DNA of 64,000 nucleotides from Clostridiales bacterium (GCA_012837965.1 DUQF01000010.1:1-64000); one strand, 5' to 3'; numbered from the stretch's first letter, positions 44,735-54,990 are shown. The notes: a model not told the origin generated them from the sequence alone. Numbers and translations are program-made.

Positions 44735-44763
44735 ATTGTACATGATTTCTTTTTCTTTTGCAA
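44735..44763 (-). promoter_or_regulatory. Strong sigma-A promoter of the S10-spc-alpha cluster
   Basis: On the minus strand: TTGCAA (44763-44758), 17 bp of A-rich spacer, TACAAT (44740-44735). Upstream A/T tracts (44764-44830) could act as an UP element, as expected for a ribosomal operon. Confidence 0.75.
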
Positions 44764-44944
44764 GCGTTTTTTGCATTATTTACCCTTCTTTTTTGAAATT
44801 ATTTTTTTCTTTGCTATGTTTATCAAGCGCTTTTAGCGGGTTTTCTGAACCGTTTTGTGTACCCTGTGTCGTGTGTATCTTTTTGGGTTGTTAACAGTTT
44901 AATTCTCATTCATTTAATTTAGGGGCAAAACAAAACCAATCCAA

Positions 44945-44975
44945 TAAAAACGGAGCCGCCATTTCTCACGGCTCC
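44945..44975 (-). terminator. Rho-independent terminator after proS
   Basis: GGAGCCG / CGGCTCC is a 7-bp perfect stem followed on the minus strand by GTTTTTATT, 25 bp after the proS stop. Confidence 0.85.
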
Positions 44976-45000
44976 ATATCTTAATATGATAGCTATCGTC

Positions 45001-46443
45001 TTAGTAGGCCTTGGCAAAATACATAATGGTATCGGCTTCTTTGCCGCAGCAAACACAGCGGTCGTGGAAGGGCTCCTCATCAAAGGGTATATTGCGGCTG
45101 GTGGCCGAAGTTTCATCCTTAATCAAATCTTCACAGGCCCTGTCGCCGCACCACATGGTACGGGCATAACCGATCTGTACCTGTTCGTTGAGCTCTTCCA
45201 TGTTGTACACATCCTTCGTGCGGGAGATTTTCAGGGCATTGGCCTGTTCAAACAAGCCCTGTTGGATGCTATTGAGGGTTTCCTTTACACTATCCGCCAA
45301 GCCGTTCAAATCCAAGGAGAACTTTTCATTGGTATCGCGGCGGCAGCAAAAGGCTACGCCCTTTTCAATATCCCGAGGGCCAATTTCAACACGCAGCGGC
45401 ACGCCTTTTAACTCCCACTCGTTAAACTTCCAGCCGGGCGAAACGTTGTCTCTATCGTCCAGCTTTACACGAATGCCGGCGGCTTTTAGGGCATCCGTAA
45501 TTTCCTGCGCCTTTTCATTGACACCGGGCTTATGGGCCGCAACCGGTATAACCACCGCTTGGAAAGGGGCAACGGCCGGAGGCAGACGCAGTCCCCTCTC
45601 GTCGCCATGGGTCATGATGATGGCGCCAATCAAGCGGGTTGAAACGCCCCACGAAGTTTCATAGCAATATTTAAGCTGACCGTCTTTATCCAAAAACTGT
45701 ATTTCAAAGGGTTCTGAGAAATTGGTACCGAAGTCGTGGCTGGTACCCGCCTGTAAGGCCTTACCGTCCTGCATCATCGCTTCCACCGAGTAGGTAGTGC
45801 GGGCGCCGGCAAACTTTTCTTTTTCACTCTTTTGTCCGGAAAAAACGGGCATAGCAAGCACATTTTCACAGAATTCACGGTACACTTCAAGCATCAGCAG
45901 CGCTTCTTCGTGTGCTTCTTCTTCGGTGGCATGCACAGTATGCCCTTCCTGCCACCAGAATTCCGCCGTGCGCAGGAAAGGACGGGTGCTCTTTTCCCAG
46001 CGCATAACCGAACACCACTGGTTATACTTCATAGGTAAATCCCGCCAAGACTGCACCCACTTGGCGAACATGGTGCAAAAAATGGTTTCGGAGGTGGGGC
46101 GCACCGCCAAACGCTCATGCAATTCTTCGTTACCTCCGTGGGTTACCCAAGCTACTTCGGGCGCAAAACCTTCCACATGCTCGGCTTCCTTAACTAAAAG
46201 GCTTTCAGGGATGAGCATGGGCATGGATACATTTTCATGGCCTGTTTCTTTGAAACGCTTATCCAGACTTTCTTGAATCAGTTCCCAAATGCGGTTGCCG
46301 TATGGGCGCATGGCCATGCAACCCCGAACGGGCGTGTAGTCCATGAGTTCCGTCTGGGTTACCACATCGGTGTACCACTGCGAAAAATCTTCCTCCCTTG
46401 GGGTGATATGCTTTACAAATTCTTGTGCCTTCCGCTTGGCCAT
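45001..46443 (-). CDS. proS: Prolyl-tRNA synthetase, archaeal/eukaryotic-type (ProS3)
   Basis: This 480-residue class II synthetase charges tRNA-Pro. It is the short form without the bacterial editing insertion. Motif 2 is seen as QWCSVMRWEKSTRPFLRTAEF and motif 3 as MTHGDERGLRLPP. The C-terminal zinc-binding domain has CGDRAC and CVCCG and the chain ends MYFAKAY, typical of this subtype. AAGGAGGAAG precedes the ATG. It is transcribed alone, between terminators at 46464-46497 and 44945-44975. Confidence 0.96.
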   Translation of the reverse strand: MAKRKAQEFVKHITPREEDFSQWYTDVVTQTELMDYTPVRGCMAMRPYGNRIWELIQESLDKRFKETGHENVSMPMLIPESLLVKEAEHVEGFAPEVAWVTHGGNEELHERLAVRPTSETIFCTMFAKWVQSWRDLPMKYNQWCSVMRWEKSTRPFLRTAEFWWQEGHTVHATEEEAHEEALLMLEVYREFCENVLAMPVFSGQKSEKEKFAGARTTYSVEAMMQDGKALQAGTSHDFGTNFSEPFEIQFLDKDGQLKYCYETSWGVSTRLIGAIIMTHGDERGLRLPPAVAPFQAVVIPVAAHKPGVNEKAQEITDALKAAGIRVKLDDRDNVSPGWKFNEWELKGVPLRVEIGPRDIEKGVAFCCRRDTNEKFSLDLNGLADSVKETLNSIQQGLFEQANALKISRTKDVYNMEELNEQVQIGYARTMWCGDRACEDLIKDETSATSRNIPFDEEPFHDRCVCCGKEADTIMYFAKAY

Positions 46444-46463
46444 TTTCTTCCTCCTTCAAAAGC

Positions 46464-46497
46464 AAAAACTGCGCCCCTGCATCATACAGGAGCGCAG
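46464..46497 (-). terminator. Rho-independent terminator between the PRPP-like operon and proS
   Basis: CTGCGCTCCTG / CAGGGGCGCAG is an 11-bp stem (one G-T pair) with a 7-nt loop, followed by TTTTTGC on the minus strand. Confidence 0.85.
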
Positions 46498-46509
46498 AAA
46501 ATAAGTCAA

Positions 46510-46998
46510 TTATTCATTCAGTAAAATAGGCAAATCTTCATGACTGTCTCGGTCGCTCCTGGCATCGTTTAGCGCCCGCACCCGCTTCAAGCGATTATGC
46601 ACACGGCGGCTAAGCAAAGCTTTCGAGCGGTACTTATCAAGCGTTAGGCGCACACCCACCACAACCGGCAAGGCGGCAACCGATGCGCCCGCTGCCACCA
46701 CCGCAGCGCCAGCTCCCATGGCTATGCCCGTTTTAACAGTGCGGTATTTGGCATCCTGTAAGGCGGCTTGCGGGGTTTTCTTTTTAAACAAAACCTTTCC
46801 CCCTTCGGTGACGGCAACCAACACAAAGGGCAGAGCTATCGATACCTTATCAAGCAATTCTTCCAGCATTCCGCCACCTTCAAGCAGCCCTAAATCTACC
46901 GAAATTTCATCAGCCACGCTAAGACCTGCCGTGATGGTGTCCACCAAGACGGCTTTGTTGCGCTTTGTATAAAGTTTTACTAACTGTCCAAAGTTCAT
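46510..46998 (-). CDS. Unknown protein with an Ala/Val-rich hydrophobic segment
   Basis: This 162-residue protein has no recognisable family. The N-terminal half is amphipathic. A glycine/alanine/valine-rich segment (about 92-118; GIAMGAGAAVVAAGASV) may insert in the membrane, and a basic C-terminal part (LLSRRVHNRLKRVRAL) follows. It begins immediately before the stop of the 132-residue coiled-coil gene, with GGAGG in that gene, so the two are coupled. It is the last gene of a four-gene unit and is followed by a strong terminator. Confidence 0.65.
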   Translation of the reverse strand: MNFGQLVKLYTKRNKAVLVDTITAGLSVADEISVDLGLLEGGGMLEELLDKVSIALPFVLVAVTEGGKVLFKKKTPQAALQDAKYRTVKTGIAMGAGAAVVAAGASVAALPVVVGVRLTLDKYRSKALLSRRVHNRLKRVRALNDARSDRDSHEDLPILLNE

Positions 46999-47397
46999 TT
47001 ATCCTCCGAAAAATTTTAGCAGAGCGGTTATCACCCATGCACTGCAAAAGACACCCACAATCCATACCAACTTACCTAAGGCAGAATCCTTCTTGGCTTT
47101 GGTCTGCAAGGTTTCCACCCGCCTTTGAAGGCGCAGGTTTTCTTCGGCCAAATCGCTCAGTTGCGTACGTACGGCTTCTTCCAAAATGGTCATACGAGCA
47201 TCCCCCGACTTTTGCCGCTCATCCATGCGATTAAAGTCTTCGCTCATGCCTTCCAAAACCAAGGTTACTTCCTCGGTATACTTTTCCACAAGATCGCCCA
47301 CATCTTGACCTTTGAGGGAAGAAACCGCAGAATCGATTAAACCCTTTGATTTTTGTACAAGGCCCGGCTTTTTTTCTAAGTTGTCTTTTTCTGTCAT
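46999..47397 (-). CDS. Small coiled-coil protein with C-terminal membrane anchor
   Basis: This 132-residue protein has a charged N-terminal half and a coiled-coil stretch (about 60-100; LEEAVRTQLSDLAEENLRL). A single hydrophobic tail (about 108-128; LVWIVGVFCSAWVITALL) would tail-anchor it in the membrane with the body in the cytoplasm. I know no family for it. Its ATG overlaps the stop of the PRPP-synthetase-like gene by 4 bp, indicating co-translation. Confidence 0.7.
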   Translation of the reverse strand: MTEKDNLEKKPGLVQKSKGLIDSAVSSLKGQDVGDLVEKYTEEVTLVLEGMSEDFNRMDERQKSGDARMTILEEAVRTQLSDLAEENLRLQRRVETLQTKAKKDSALGKLVWIVGVFCSAWVITALLKFFGG

Positions 47398-48611
47398 GCG
47401 AACCTGATGCCCATTTCCTTTTGTTTCTGGTGGTATTCCGCCAGCCGCTTTTTAATACGGTCATGGGGATTTAGCAGGGGTTCCAAGCTGCGGTCGTGGT
47501 TAAGGGTGGCGATAAAGTAGGCAATGTATTTAGCCATATTGGCTTCAGCGAACCACGGCATTTCTTTGAGTTTAGGATTCAGGTGGTTCATGTTGGATGC
47601 AAACACTTTGGTAATCAATCCTTGCTCGTAAGCTTCCTGGTAAGCATCCAATCCGTTGGTGAAAAAGGCAAAGGACACAATAGGGAAAATGCGCTTGGCG
47701 CCTCTATTTTTAAGCTCCCTGGCCAAATCCAAGATACTTTCGCCACTTGATAGAATATCATCGGCAACAATAACATCCTTTCCCGCTACATCGGGACCAA
47801 GATATTCGTGGGCGATGATGGGATTTCGCCCGTTCACCACACGGGTATAGTCACGGCGTTTATAAAACATGCCCATGTCAAGCGCCAAAACGCTTGAATA
47901 ATAGATGTTGCGCTCCACCGCCCCTTCATCGGGTGAAACAACCACCATGTTGTCCCGGTTGATATTCAGATCGTGTACTTCACGAAGTAAGGCCTTAATC
48001 ATTTGGTATGTGGGCATAACGTTTTCAAAACCGCTTACGGGGATGGCATTTTGTACCCTAGGGTCGTGCGCGTCAAAGGTAATCAGGTTGGTGATATCCA
48101 TACTTTTCAGTTCCTGCAAGGCAAGCGCGCAGTCCAGACTCTCACGGCTGGTACGGCGGTGCTGCCTACTTTCATACAGGAAGGGCATAATCACGTTTAC
48201 ACGCTTTGCCTTGCCGCCTACCGCGGCGATGATACGCTTCAAATCGCTAAAATGGTCGTCCGGAGACATAGGTACTTCAAGGCCATACATTTTATAGCGC
48301 ACATTATAGGCAGTCACATCAATCAGGATGTACAGGTCAAGCCCGCGTACACTTTCTCTGAGCATACCCTTGGCTTCACCCGTGCCAAAACGGGGACAAT
48401 CGGCCTTCACAAGAAAGGTATCACGATCGGCTCCCGGAACAGTATAGTATTCTTCTTCAAAAAAGTCGATGTGCTGAGAATCTCGCCAGATATTTAACCA
48501 CTCATTAACCTCTTTGCCAATTTCTTCCATACCGGCCATGGCAATTACGCCCAATGGCCCGATGGGTACGCTGACAAGATCCTTGATAATGTTCTCTGAT
48601 TGAAGTTCCAT
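47394..48611 (-). CDS. Ribose-phosphate pyrophosphokinase-like protein, long divergent type
   Basis: This 405-residue protein has the two-domain PRPP-synthetase fold. MPFLYESRQHRRTSRES near residue 140 corresponds to the flexible-loop MPY.RQDR region, and ITFDAHDPRVQNAIP to the metal/ribose-binding FDLH region. VVVSPDEGAVERN replaces the usual GG-A-R segment, and the phosphoribosyl loop reads VADDILSSGESI. It is about 90 residues longer than canonical Prs (about 315), with an N-terminal extension. Clostridia often have such a second, longer enzyme. It may make PRPP or use another substrate. It lies 18 bp after the secreted-protein gene and overlaps the coiled-coil gene. Confidence 0.8.
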   Translation of the reverse strand: MELQSENIIKDLVSVPIGPLGVIAMAGMEEIGKEVNEWLNIWRDSQHIDFFEEEYYTVPGADRDTFLVKADCPRFGTGEAKGMLRESVRGLDLYILIDVTAYNVRYKMYGLEVPMSPDDHFSDLKRIIAAVGGKAKRVNVIMPFLYESRQHRRTSRESLDCALALQELKSMDITNLITFDAHDPRVQNAIPVSGFENVMPTYQMIKALLREVHDLNINRDNMVVVSPDEGAVERNIYYSSVLALDMGMFYKRRDYTRVVNGRNPIIAHEYLGPDVAGKDVIVADDILSSGESILDLARELKNRGAKRIFPIVSFAFFTNGLDAYQEAYEQGLITKVFASNMNHLNPKLKEMPWFAEANMAKYIAYFIATLNHDRSLEPLLNPHDRIKKRLAEYHQKQKEMGIRFA

Positions 48612-48629
48612 ATATCCCCCTTTATTAAA

Positions 48630-50147
48630 TTATTCTACCGCCTCAAGTATACGAAGTTGCAATTTAGGGTATTCAAGCACTACCCCGTCCTGGTTATAGG
48701 AGCCGGTCGTCCCCACCAGTATGCCGTAGGCACGCATTTTCTTCCCTTGAGTAAATTCCGGCTCATGGTCGCTGGAAAGAATAACCAACTGTCCTTTCCC
48801 GCCTTCCCCGCTTACGTCAAAGCGCAAAAGCCACTCGCCCGCCAACTCTTCCTTGGAGAGAAGAACGCCCTCATACATGAGTATCTGGCCGTCGTACAGG
48901 TCGATATTTTTGACAAGCTTCTGATATTCAACCGTTTTGGCTTTGTTTCGGGTACGCGCGGCCTGCTCTTCCTTGGTTACAGCGCGGGTTCCATTATAAG
49001 AGAAGACGCGGGTTTCATAACCCGCCTTGGTGATAGTCAGCTTAAAAGCATAATCACCGTTTTGTGAAGTGTCAATTGAAAAGAAAAAGTTGCCTTTTGT
49101 ATTGACCTTTCCGTTATGCACCCGCCCGTTCACCGTTAAAACCGCTGTCGCCCCCCTTTGCGTGGTGCCGGCAATAACAGTAGTGTCCTGCAAGGCCGCT
49201 GCGGGGGCAGAAGTAATTTCTACGTTTAAAACATCTTTCATGTAAGTGATAGCATATTGTTTTTCCAGCGTAATAGCGCCTTCAGCCTGTACGGTCAGGG
49301 TCATAAAGTAACGATCTTCCTGCGGGAGGGTAATTTCCAGTTCATAGTTGCCGTTGGCTTTGGCAACCGCCTCCACCACCTGGGTTTGGGCAGTAGCAAA
49401 AGAGCCAATCACAGCGGTGATCTTGGCATTCGGCGCTGTTTTCCCCTTCATGGTAAAGGTGGGCTTGTCGGTTTCCACCGGCGCGCTTTTTTCTTCAATA
49501 AACTTTACGGGAAGCGCAGGCAAGGGCAGGGTTTCTGTAAAGATAAAGTCCTTAAACACCTTTGAAAAAGCGTTTTCGTCAGTCTTTTTCAGCTTGCGGC
49601 CGGTGCTTGTGGTCATCTCCAAGGTAATAGTATGACCATTATATACGGTGCGGCGTTGGTAGCCATAGCTGGTGCCTTGACTGTTCTTGAAAGTATAAGC
49701 GAGAGCCAGCCAACGCTTGGTCGAGTAATTTTTCCACTGAACGCTGGTATAGGTATAGCCCTGAGCCTTGTAGTAGTCGCTTTTGGAATGAAGCAGGCGG
49801 AAGGCCGCTCTGATATCGTTGGTATGCTCGTTTATGTTAAAGTACTGCTTTGCTGAATCGTCCTCAACCGCATAGAGGGTCAGCACCCGATCGTTTTCCA
49901 CGTCGAAAGCTCGAAACAGAATGCCATCCTGAGCAAAATCGGTCTTTTGCTTTTCCAGGCTGGATGCCACCGAGAGGAAGAAATCGCCATAGGTATCAAG
50001 GGTGTCCTGGGTTACCGCGACGGTATAGCTGTCCGGCAGTGTGATGGACGCACGGATGGAATCAAACTGAAGGGACTGAACCTCCGCTTGGGCTACTGAA
50101 CCCAACAGAAGCACGATCGCCATGAAGGTAATAAGCATTTTTTTCAA
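48630..50147 (-). CDS. Secreted multidomain protein with Ig-like repeats
   Basis: This 505-residue protein has a clear signal peptide (MKKMLITFMAIVLLLGSVAQA, cleavage after AQA). A region of about 180 residues follows, with mixed alpha/beta character (IRASITLPDSYTVAV). Two consecutive beta-sandwich-like segments (about 225-400) carry FTMKGKTAPNAKITAVIG and DTTVIAGTTQRGATAVLTVN, and a C-terminal domain of OB-like character is last. No enzyme motif is seen. The best-placed start is the TTG at 50147, seven bases after a GGGGGG ribosome-binding site; an ATG three codons on is too far away. It heads the operon with the PRPP-like gene. Confidence 0.75.
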   Translation of the reverse strand: MKKMLITFMAIVLLLGSVAQAEVQSLQFDSIRASITLPDSYTVAVTQDTLDTYGDFFLSVASSLEKQKTDFAQDGILFRAFDVENDRVLTLYAVEDDSAKQYFNINEHTNDIRAAFRLLHSKSDYYKAQGYTYTSVQWKNYSTKRWLALAYTFKNSQGTSYGYQRRTVYNGHTITLEMTTSTGRKLKKTDENAFSKVFKDFIFTETLPLPALPVKFIEEKSAPVETDKPTFTMKGKTAPNAKITAVIGSFATAQTQVVEAVAKANGNYELEITLPQEDRYFMTLTVQAEGAITLEKQYAITYMKDVLNVEITSAPAAALQDTTVIAGTTQRGATAVLTVNGRVHNGKVNTKGNFFFSIDTSQNGDYAFKLTITKAGYETRVFSYNGTRAVTKEEQAARTRNKAKTVEYQKLVKNIDLYDGQILMYEGVLLSKEELAGEWLLRFDVSGEGGKGQLVILSSDHEPEFTQGKKMRAYGILVGTTGSYNQDGVVLEYPKLQLRILEAVE

Positions 50148-50187
50148 GGTAATTCCCCCCTTTCAAACGCTAAAAGATGTCAAGAAA

Positions 50188-50216
50188 AGTTTAACATAAA
50201 ATGAATAATTGAACAA
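50188..50216 (-). promoter_or_regulatory. Promoter of the secreted-protein/PRPP-like operon
   Basis: On the minus strand: TTGTTC (50216-50211), 17 bp, TAAACT (50193-50188), about 40 bp before the TTG start. Confidence 0.5.
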
Positions 50217-50247
50217 GCATTCCTAAATTCATACCATTTTAAGCATC

Positions 50248-50278
50248 AAGCCCCCTCAACCTGAAGTTTCGGGGGCTT
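50248..50278. terminator. GC-rich hairpin after glpK
   Basis: AAGCCCCC / GGGGGCTT is an 8-bp perfect stem with a 15-nt loop, 37 bp after the glpK stop. No clear T-run follows on either strand, so termination efficiency is uncertain. Confidence 0.55.
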
Positions 50279-50315
50279 GATTACAACTTATATGTGGTTG
50301 TTAATTCAACCTATA

Positions 50316-51830
<1,515 letters not shown>

Positions 51831-52856
51831 TTACTTACTAACAAGCCGCTCAACAACTATCGGCTCGCTAAGCGGAAAGTCGGTGTCATTTTGTATAAGC
51901 CCCAAGACCTCTTTTTTTCGCTCCCCTTCTAAAAGTACGGGTCGAAAATCGTTGGCGGGGATAGCGCCGGTAGTGGCTACAGGAATTAGCTCTACCTCCA
52001 TATCACCCCGAACGCCGCCGGAAAAAAATGGCACCCGCACCCTGACAAGCAAACCGTCAAAAACCGTTAGGCTACGGTTGCCTCCAAATACCAAGTTGCC
52101 AAGGGAATAGAGAATCAGGCCGCCTTGGTACTTTTCTATACCTTGCACCACATGGGGATGGGTACCTACCACGATATCCGCCCCTAAATCAATGGCACGG
52201 CGGGCCATTTCCGTTTGCAGCTCATTATGCTTCTCTTGGTACTCGGTTCCGAAGTGCAGACTGTACACGATCAGATCGCATCCTTGGGCTTTGAGTTCGG
52301 CAATGTCCGTATCCATGATTTTTTTATTGCCCAGCCAGATGGTTTCCCGTATGCCGCCAAAGCCGATTAGAAAACCGTCCACTTCCCTGATATACAGGTT
52401 TTCATAGCCCGCGTAAGCCACCCCTGCCGCCGCAAGCGCCTGATAGGTGGATTGCCGTCCCGGAGAGCCATAATCAACAAAATGGTTGTTGGCGACATTG
52501 ACCACTTCCACCGAAGCGTCCCTCAGCATCATGGCATAGGCAGGGTCACCACGGAAATTGTGTTGCCGCTTTTTGAAACCCTCTTCACTTGAATGCAAAA
52601 CACATTCAAGGTTGATCAAAGTTATATCGTCCTGTAAAAATACATCCTTAATGCCGGAAAAGGGCCAGTCTGCTCCTTTTTGTAAAACAGTTTGCTCAAA
52701 GGAATCGGGTTCCCCGCTTTCCCCCCGGTCGCTTGCCAAAATACAATCGCCGCCAAAGGTTAAAACAACTTCGCCGCCATCCACGACCACATAATCTTGC
52801 GCCAAAGCGGTAAAACATAAGGCAGTCAATAACAAAATGGCTATAACCCTTTTCAT
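51831..52856 (-). CDS. CapA-family (metallophosphatase-fold) secreted protein, copy 1
   Basis: This 341-residue protein has a signal peptide (MKRVIAILLLTALCFTALAQ) and a CapA domain (about 28-275). Visible metal-site motifs are TFGGDCILASDR, NLECVL, NVANNHFVDYG, YSLHFGTEYQ, GTHPHVVQGIE and YSLGNLVFG. CapA of Bacillus is part of poly-gamma-glutamate export and anchoring; many homologues are only related enzymes of the cell envelope. A second family member is at 56317-57405. It is divergent from htpG across a CIRCE element. GGGAGG precedes the ATG. Confidence 0.88.
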   Translation of the reverse strand: MKRVIAILLLTALCFTALAQDYVVVDGGEVVLTFGGDCILASDRGESGEPDSFEQTVLQKGADWPFSGIKDVFLQDDITLINLECVLHSSEEGFKKRQHNFRGDPAYAMMLRDASVEVVNVANNHFVDYGSPGRQSTYQALAAAGVAYAGYENLYIREVDGFLIGFGGIRETIWLGNKKIMDTDIAELKAQGCDLIVYSLHFGTEYQEKHNELQTEMARRAIDLGADIVVGTHPHVVQGIEKYQGGLILYSLGNLVFGGNRSLTVFDGLLVRVRVPFFSGGVRGDMEVELIPVATTGAIPANDFRPVLLEGERKKEVLGLIQNDTDFPLSEPIVVERLVSK

Positions 52857-52908
52857 GAATAGAATAACCTCCCTTTACATTCGAACCGAGATACAAAAAA
52901 CAGAGTTT

Positions 52909-52935
52909 TTAGCACTCTTTCTTTTTGAGTGCCAA
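52909..52935. promoter_or_regulatory. CIRCE element (HrcA operator)
   Basis: TTAGCACTC, exactly nine bases, then GAGTGCCAA: a CIRCE inverted repeat with one mismatch from the consensus right arm. It lies 6 bp upstream of the htpG -35 box, between htpG and the divergent CapA-like gene. HrcA uses such sites for class I heat-shock control. Confidence 0.88.
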
Positions 52936-52941
52936 AACAGC

Positions 52942-52970
52942 TTGTTCGTTCGCCTTCTTCGTGGTATAAT
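52942..52970 (+). promoter_or_regulatory. Sigma-A promoter of htpG
   Basis: TTGTTC (52942-52947), 17 bp, TATAAT (52965-52970). The predicted start is about 30 bp before the ATG at 53007, and AAGGAGG lies between. Confidence 0.7.
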
Positions 52971-53006
52971 CATATTGTAACTGATAATAAATAAGGAGGC
53001 AAATAG

Positions 53007-54842
53007 ATGACAGTTAAAACAGGCAGCATCTCCATTGATGCCCAAAACATTATGCCGGTAATCAAGCGCTGGCTTTATTCAGATAAAGATATCTTTGTTC
53101 GTGAGTTAATATCAAACGGGGTTGATGCTATCACCAAATTAAAGCTCATTCAATCCCTCGATAAGGACGAGGAACTAAAAATCACCCTCACTCTCAATAA
53201 GGAAAAAGGTACCCTCTCTTTTGAAGACAACGGCATCGGCATGACTCAGGAAGAAGTGGAAAAGTACATCAACCAGGTAGCCTTGTCGGGAGCTGAAGAC
53301 TTTGTGAAAAACTACACGCAGGCCGAAGATGCCGGTATTATCGGTCACTTCGGCTTGGGATTTTATTCTTCTTTCATGGCGGCAAGCCATGTAACCATCG
53401 ACACCCTTTCTTACCAAGAAGGGGCGGAGGCCGTGCGCTGGGATTCCGAAGACGGCATCGCCTTTGAAATCAAGTCGGGCGAGCGTAGCCAGCGGGGCAC
53501 CCTGATCACCCTGCACATCGCTGAAGATGAAAAAGAGTTTTTGGAAACCCACCGCATTAGGCAGGTGCTGAACAAGTATTGCGCCTTTATGCCCGTTCCC
53601 ATCTACTTTGTGGACGCTGCCGAAGAAGCTAAAAAAAATGATGAAAAAACGGCTCCCACGCCCATCAACGATACCAATCCCCTGTGGTTTAAGCCGCCAA
53701 GGGAATGCACCGACGAAGAATACATTGAAACTTACCACAAGCTGTTCCACACCTTTGATGACCCCCTTTTCTGGGTACACCTAAATGTGGATTATCCCTT
53801 CAACTTAAAGGGCATCCTTTATTTCCCCCGCATCAGGCGGGATTTCGCCGGTCAGGAAGGTGAAATCAAGCTCTTTAACAGGCAGGTCTATGTGGCTGAT
53901 AATATCAAGGAAATTATCCCGGAGTTTTTACTGGTGCTTAAAGGCGTCATCGATTGTCCCGATTTGCCGCTGAATGTCTCCCGCTCCTTCCTGCAAAATG
54001 ACGGGCAGGTACGCAAGATTTCCGCGCATATTGCCAAAAAGGTAGCCGATAAATTAACCGGTCTGTTCAAAACCGACCGCCCCACCTATGAAAAGTACTG
54101 GGACGACATCCATCCCTTTATCAAGTACGGGGCTCTTCGGGACTCAAAGTTCTACGAGGCCATGAAGGATGTTATCCTCTACAAAACCACGGAAGATAAC
54201 TACTTGACCCTTGAAGAATACCAGGAGCGTAACCAAGACAAGGTAGAAAAGAAAGTCATCTATACGGCTGACGCTGCCCGTCAAGAAGGGCAGGTCGCCC
54301 TTTACCGTAGCCGTTCAATTGACGTGGTGGTCATGGACACCATAATCGACATTTCCTTCCTTTCTTTCATGGAATATTCCTCCAACCTTGGCGAAAACAC
54401 CCCCACTTTTGTGCGGGTGGATGCGGACATCTCAGGACTTGAAGCCGACGAAGAGGCCGACTCCTCCATCAGCCAAAAAGAAATGGAAAATCTTTTCCGC
54501 AAAGTAACAGGACTTGACACCCTTGAAGTTAAACTCCAGCCCCTACAAGACGAACAGCTCAATGCCCTGCTTACAGAAGACGAGCAGACGCGTCGTTTTG
54601 CCGACATGAATGCCCTCTATGGCAGAGAGCTCGGCCTTACCCAGCAACAAACACTGGTTGTTAACCCCAAATCTTCCACCATCAAAGCCTTGGTTCAGTT
54701 AAAGGATGAGAAAAGAAAAGAGCTTATCGCGGCCCAGATTTATGATCTGGCTCGCCTTGCGACCCGCCCACTTGAAAAGGACGATTTGCGGCGCTTTCTC
54801 AAACGAAGTCAGGACTTGATTGCTGCTCTTGCTGAAAATTAG
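53007..54842 (+). CDS. htpG: Molecular chaperone HtpG (Hsp90)
   Basis: This 611-residue Hsp90 has the GHKL ATPase domain first, with ELISNGVDAITKLK (where most family members have N-A-S-DA), DNGIGMTQEEV and GHFGLGFYSSFMA. The middle domain includes NLKGILYFPR and LPLNVSRSFLQND. The C-terminal dimerisation region ends RFLKRSQDLIAALAEN. Length is normal. It carries AAGGAGG before the ATG and its own promoter next to a CIRCE element, so it is predicted to be HrcA-controlled. A strong terminator follows. Confidence 0.97.
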   Translation: MTVKTGSISIDAQNIMPVIKRWLYSDKDIFVRELISNGVDAITKLKLIQSLDKDEELKITLTLNKEKGTLSFEDNGIGMTQEEVEKYINQVALSGAEDFVKNYTQAEDAGIIGHFGLGFYSSFMAASHVTIDTLSYQEGAEAVRWDSEDGIAFEIKSGERSQRGTLITLHIAEDEKEFLETHRIRQVLNKYCAFMPVPIYFVDAAEEAKKNDEKTAPTPINDTNPLWFKPPRECTDEEYIETYHKLFHTFDDPLFWVHLNVDYPFNLKGILYFPRIRRDFAGQEGEIKLFNRQVYVADNIKEIIPEFLLVLKGVIDCPDLPLNVSRSFLQNDGQVRKISAHIAKKVADKLTGLFKTDRPTYEKYWDDIHPFIKYGALRDSKFYEAMKDVILYKTTEDNYLTLEEYQERNQDKVEKKVIYTADAARQEGQVALYRSRSIDVVVMDTIIDISFLSFMEYSSNLGENTPTFVRVDADISGLEADEEADSSISQKEMENLFRKVTGLDTLEVKLQPLQDEQLNALLTEDEQTRRFADMNALYGRELGLTQQQTLVVNPKSSTIKALVQLKDEKRKELIAAQIYDLARLATRPLEKDDLRRFLKRSQDLIAALAEN

Positions 54843-54890
54843 GAAGATTAAAAATAACTTTTTAACACTTTCAACCTAACTAAGAGTTTG

Positions 54891-54924
54891 AAAGGCGGTT
54901 TGTTTTTAACGTTCCGCCTTTTTT
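54891..54924 (+). terminator. Rho-independent terminator after htpG
   Basis: AAAGGCGG / CCGCCTTT is an 8-bp stem with a 15-nt loop, followed by a T-run (TTTTTTG). Confidence 0.85.
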
Positions 54925-54961
54925 GTTATCTGAGAAATCGAAAAACGGAGTTACCTGGTTG

Positions 54962-54990
54962 TTGACACAAACAAATAGTTTTTGTAAGAT
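54962..54990 (+). promoter_or_regulatory. Promoter copy A of a duplicated cassette
   Basis: TTGACA (54962-54967), 17 bp, TAAGAT (54985-54990). The same boxes and spacing occur at 56246-56274, and the similarity continues through the ribosome-binding site and signal-peptide codons of both downstream genes. Confidence 0.8.

Noticed and set aside
46444..46509. T-box leader before proS
   Set aside because: The region is only 66 bp and its hairpin is the terminator of the upstream operon; no T-box sequence is seen.
53175..53780. 201-codon minus-strand ORF
   Set aside because: Antisense to htpG with no ribosome-binding site or domain.
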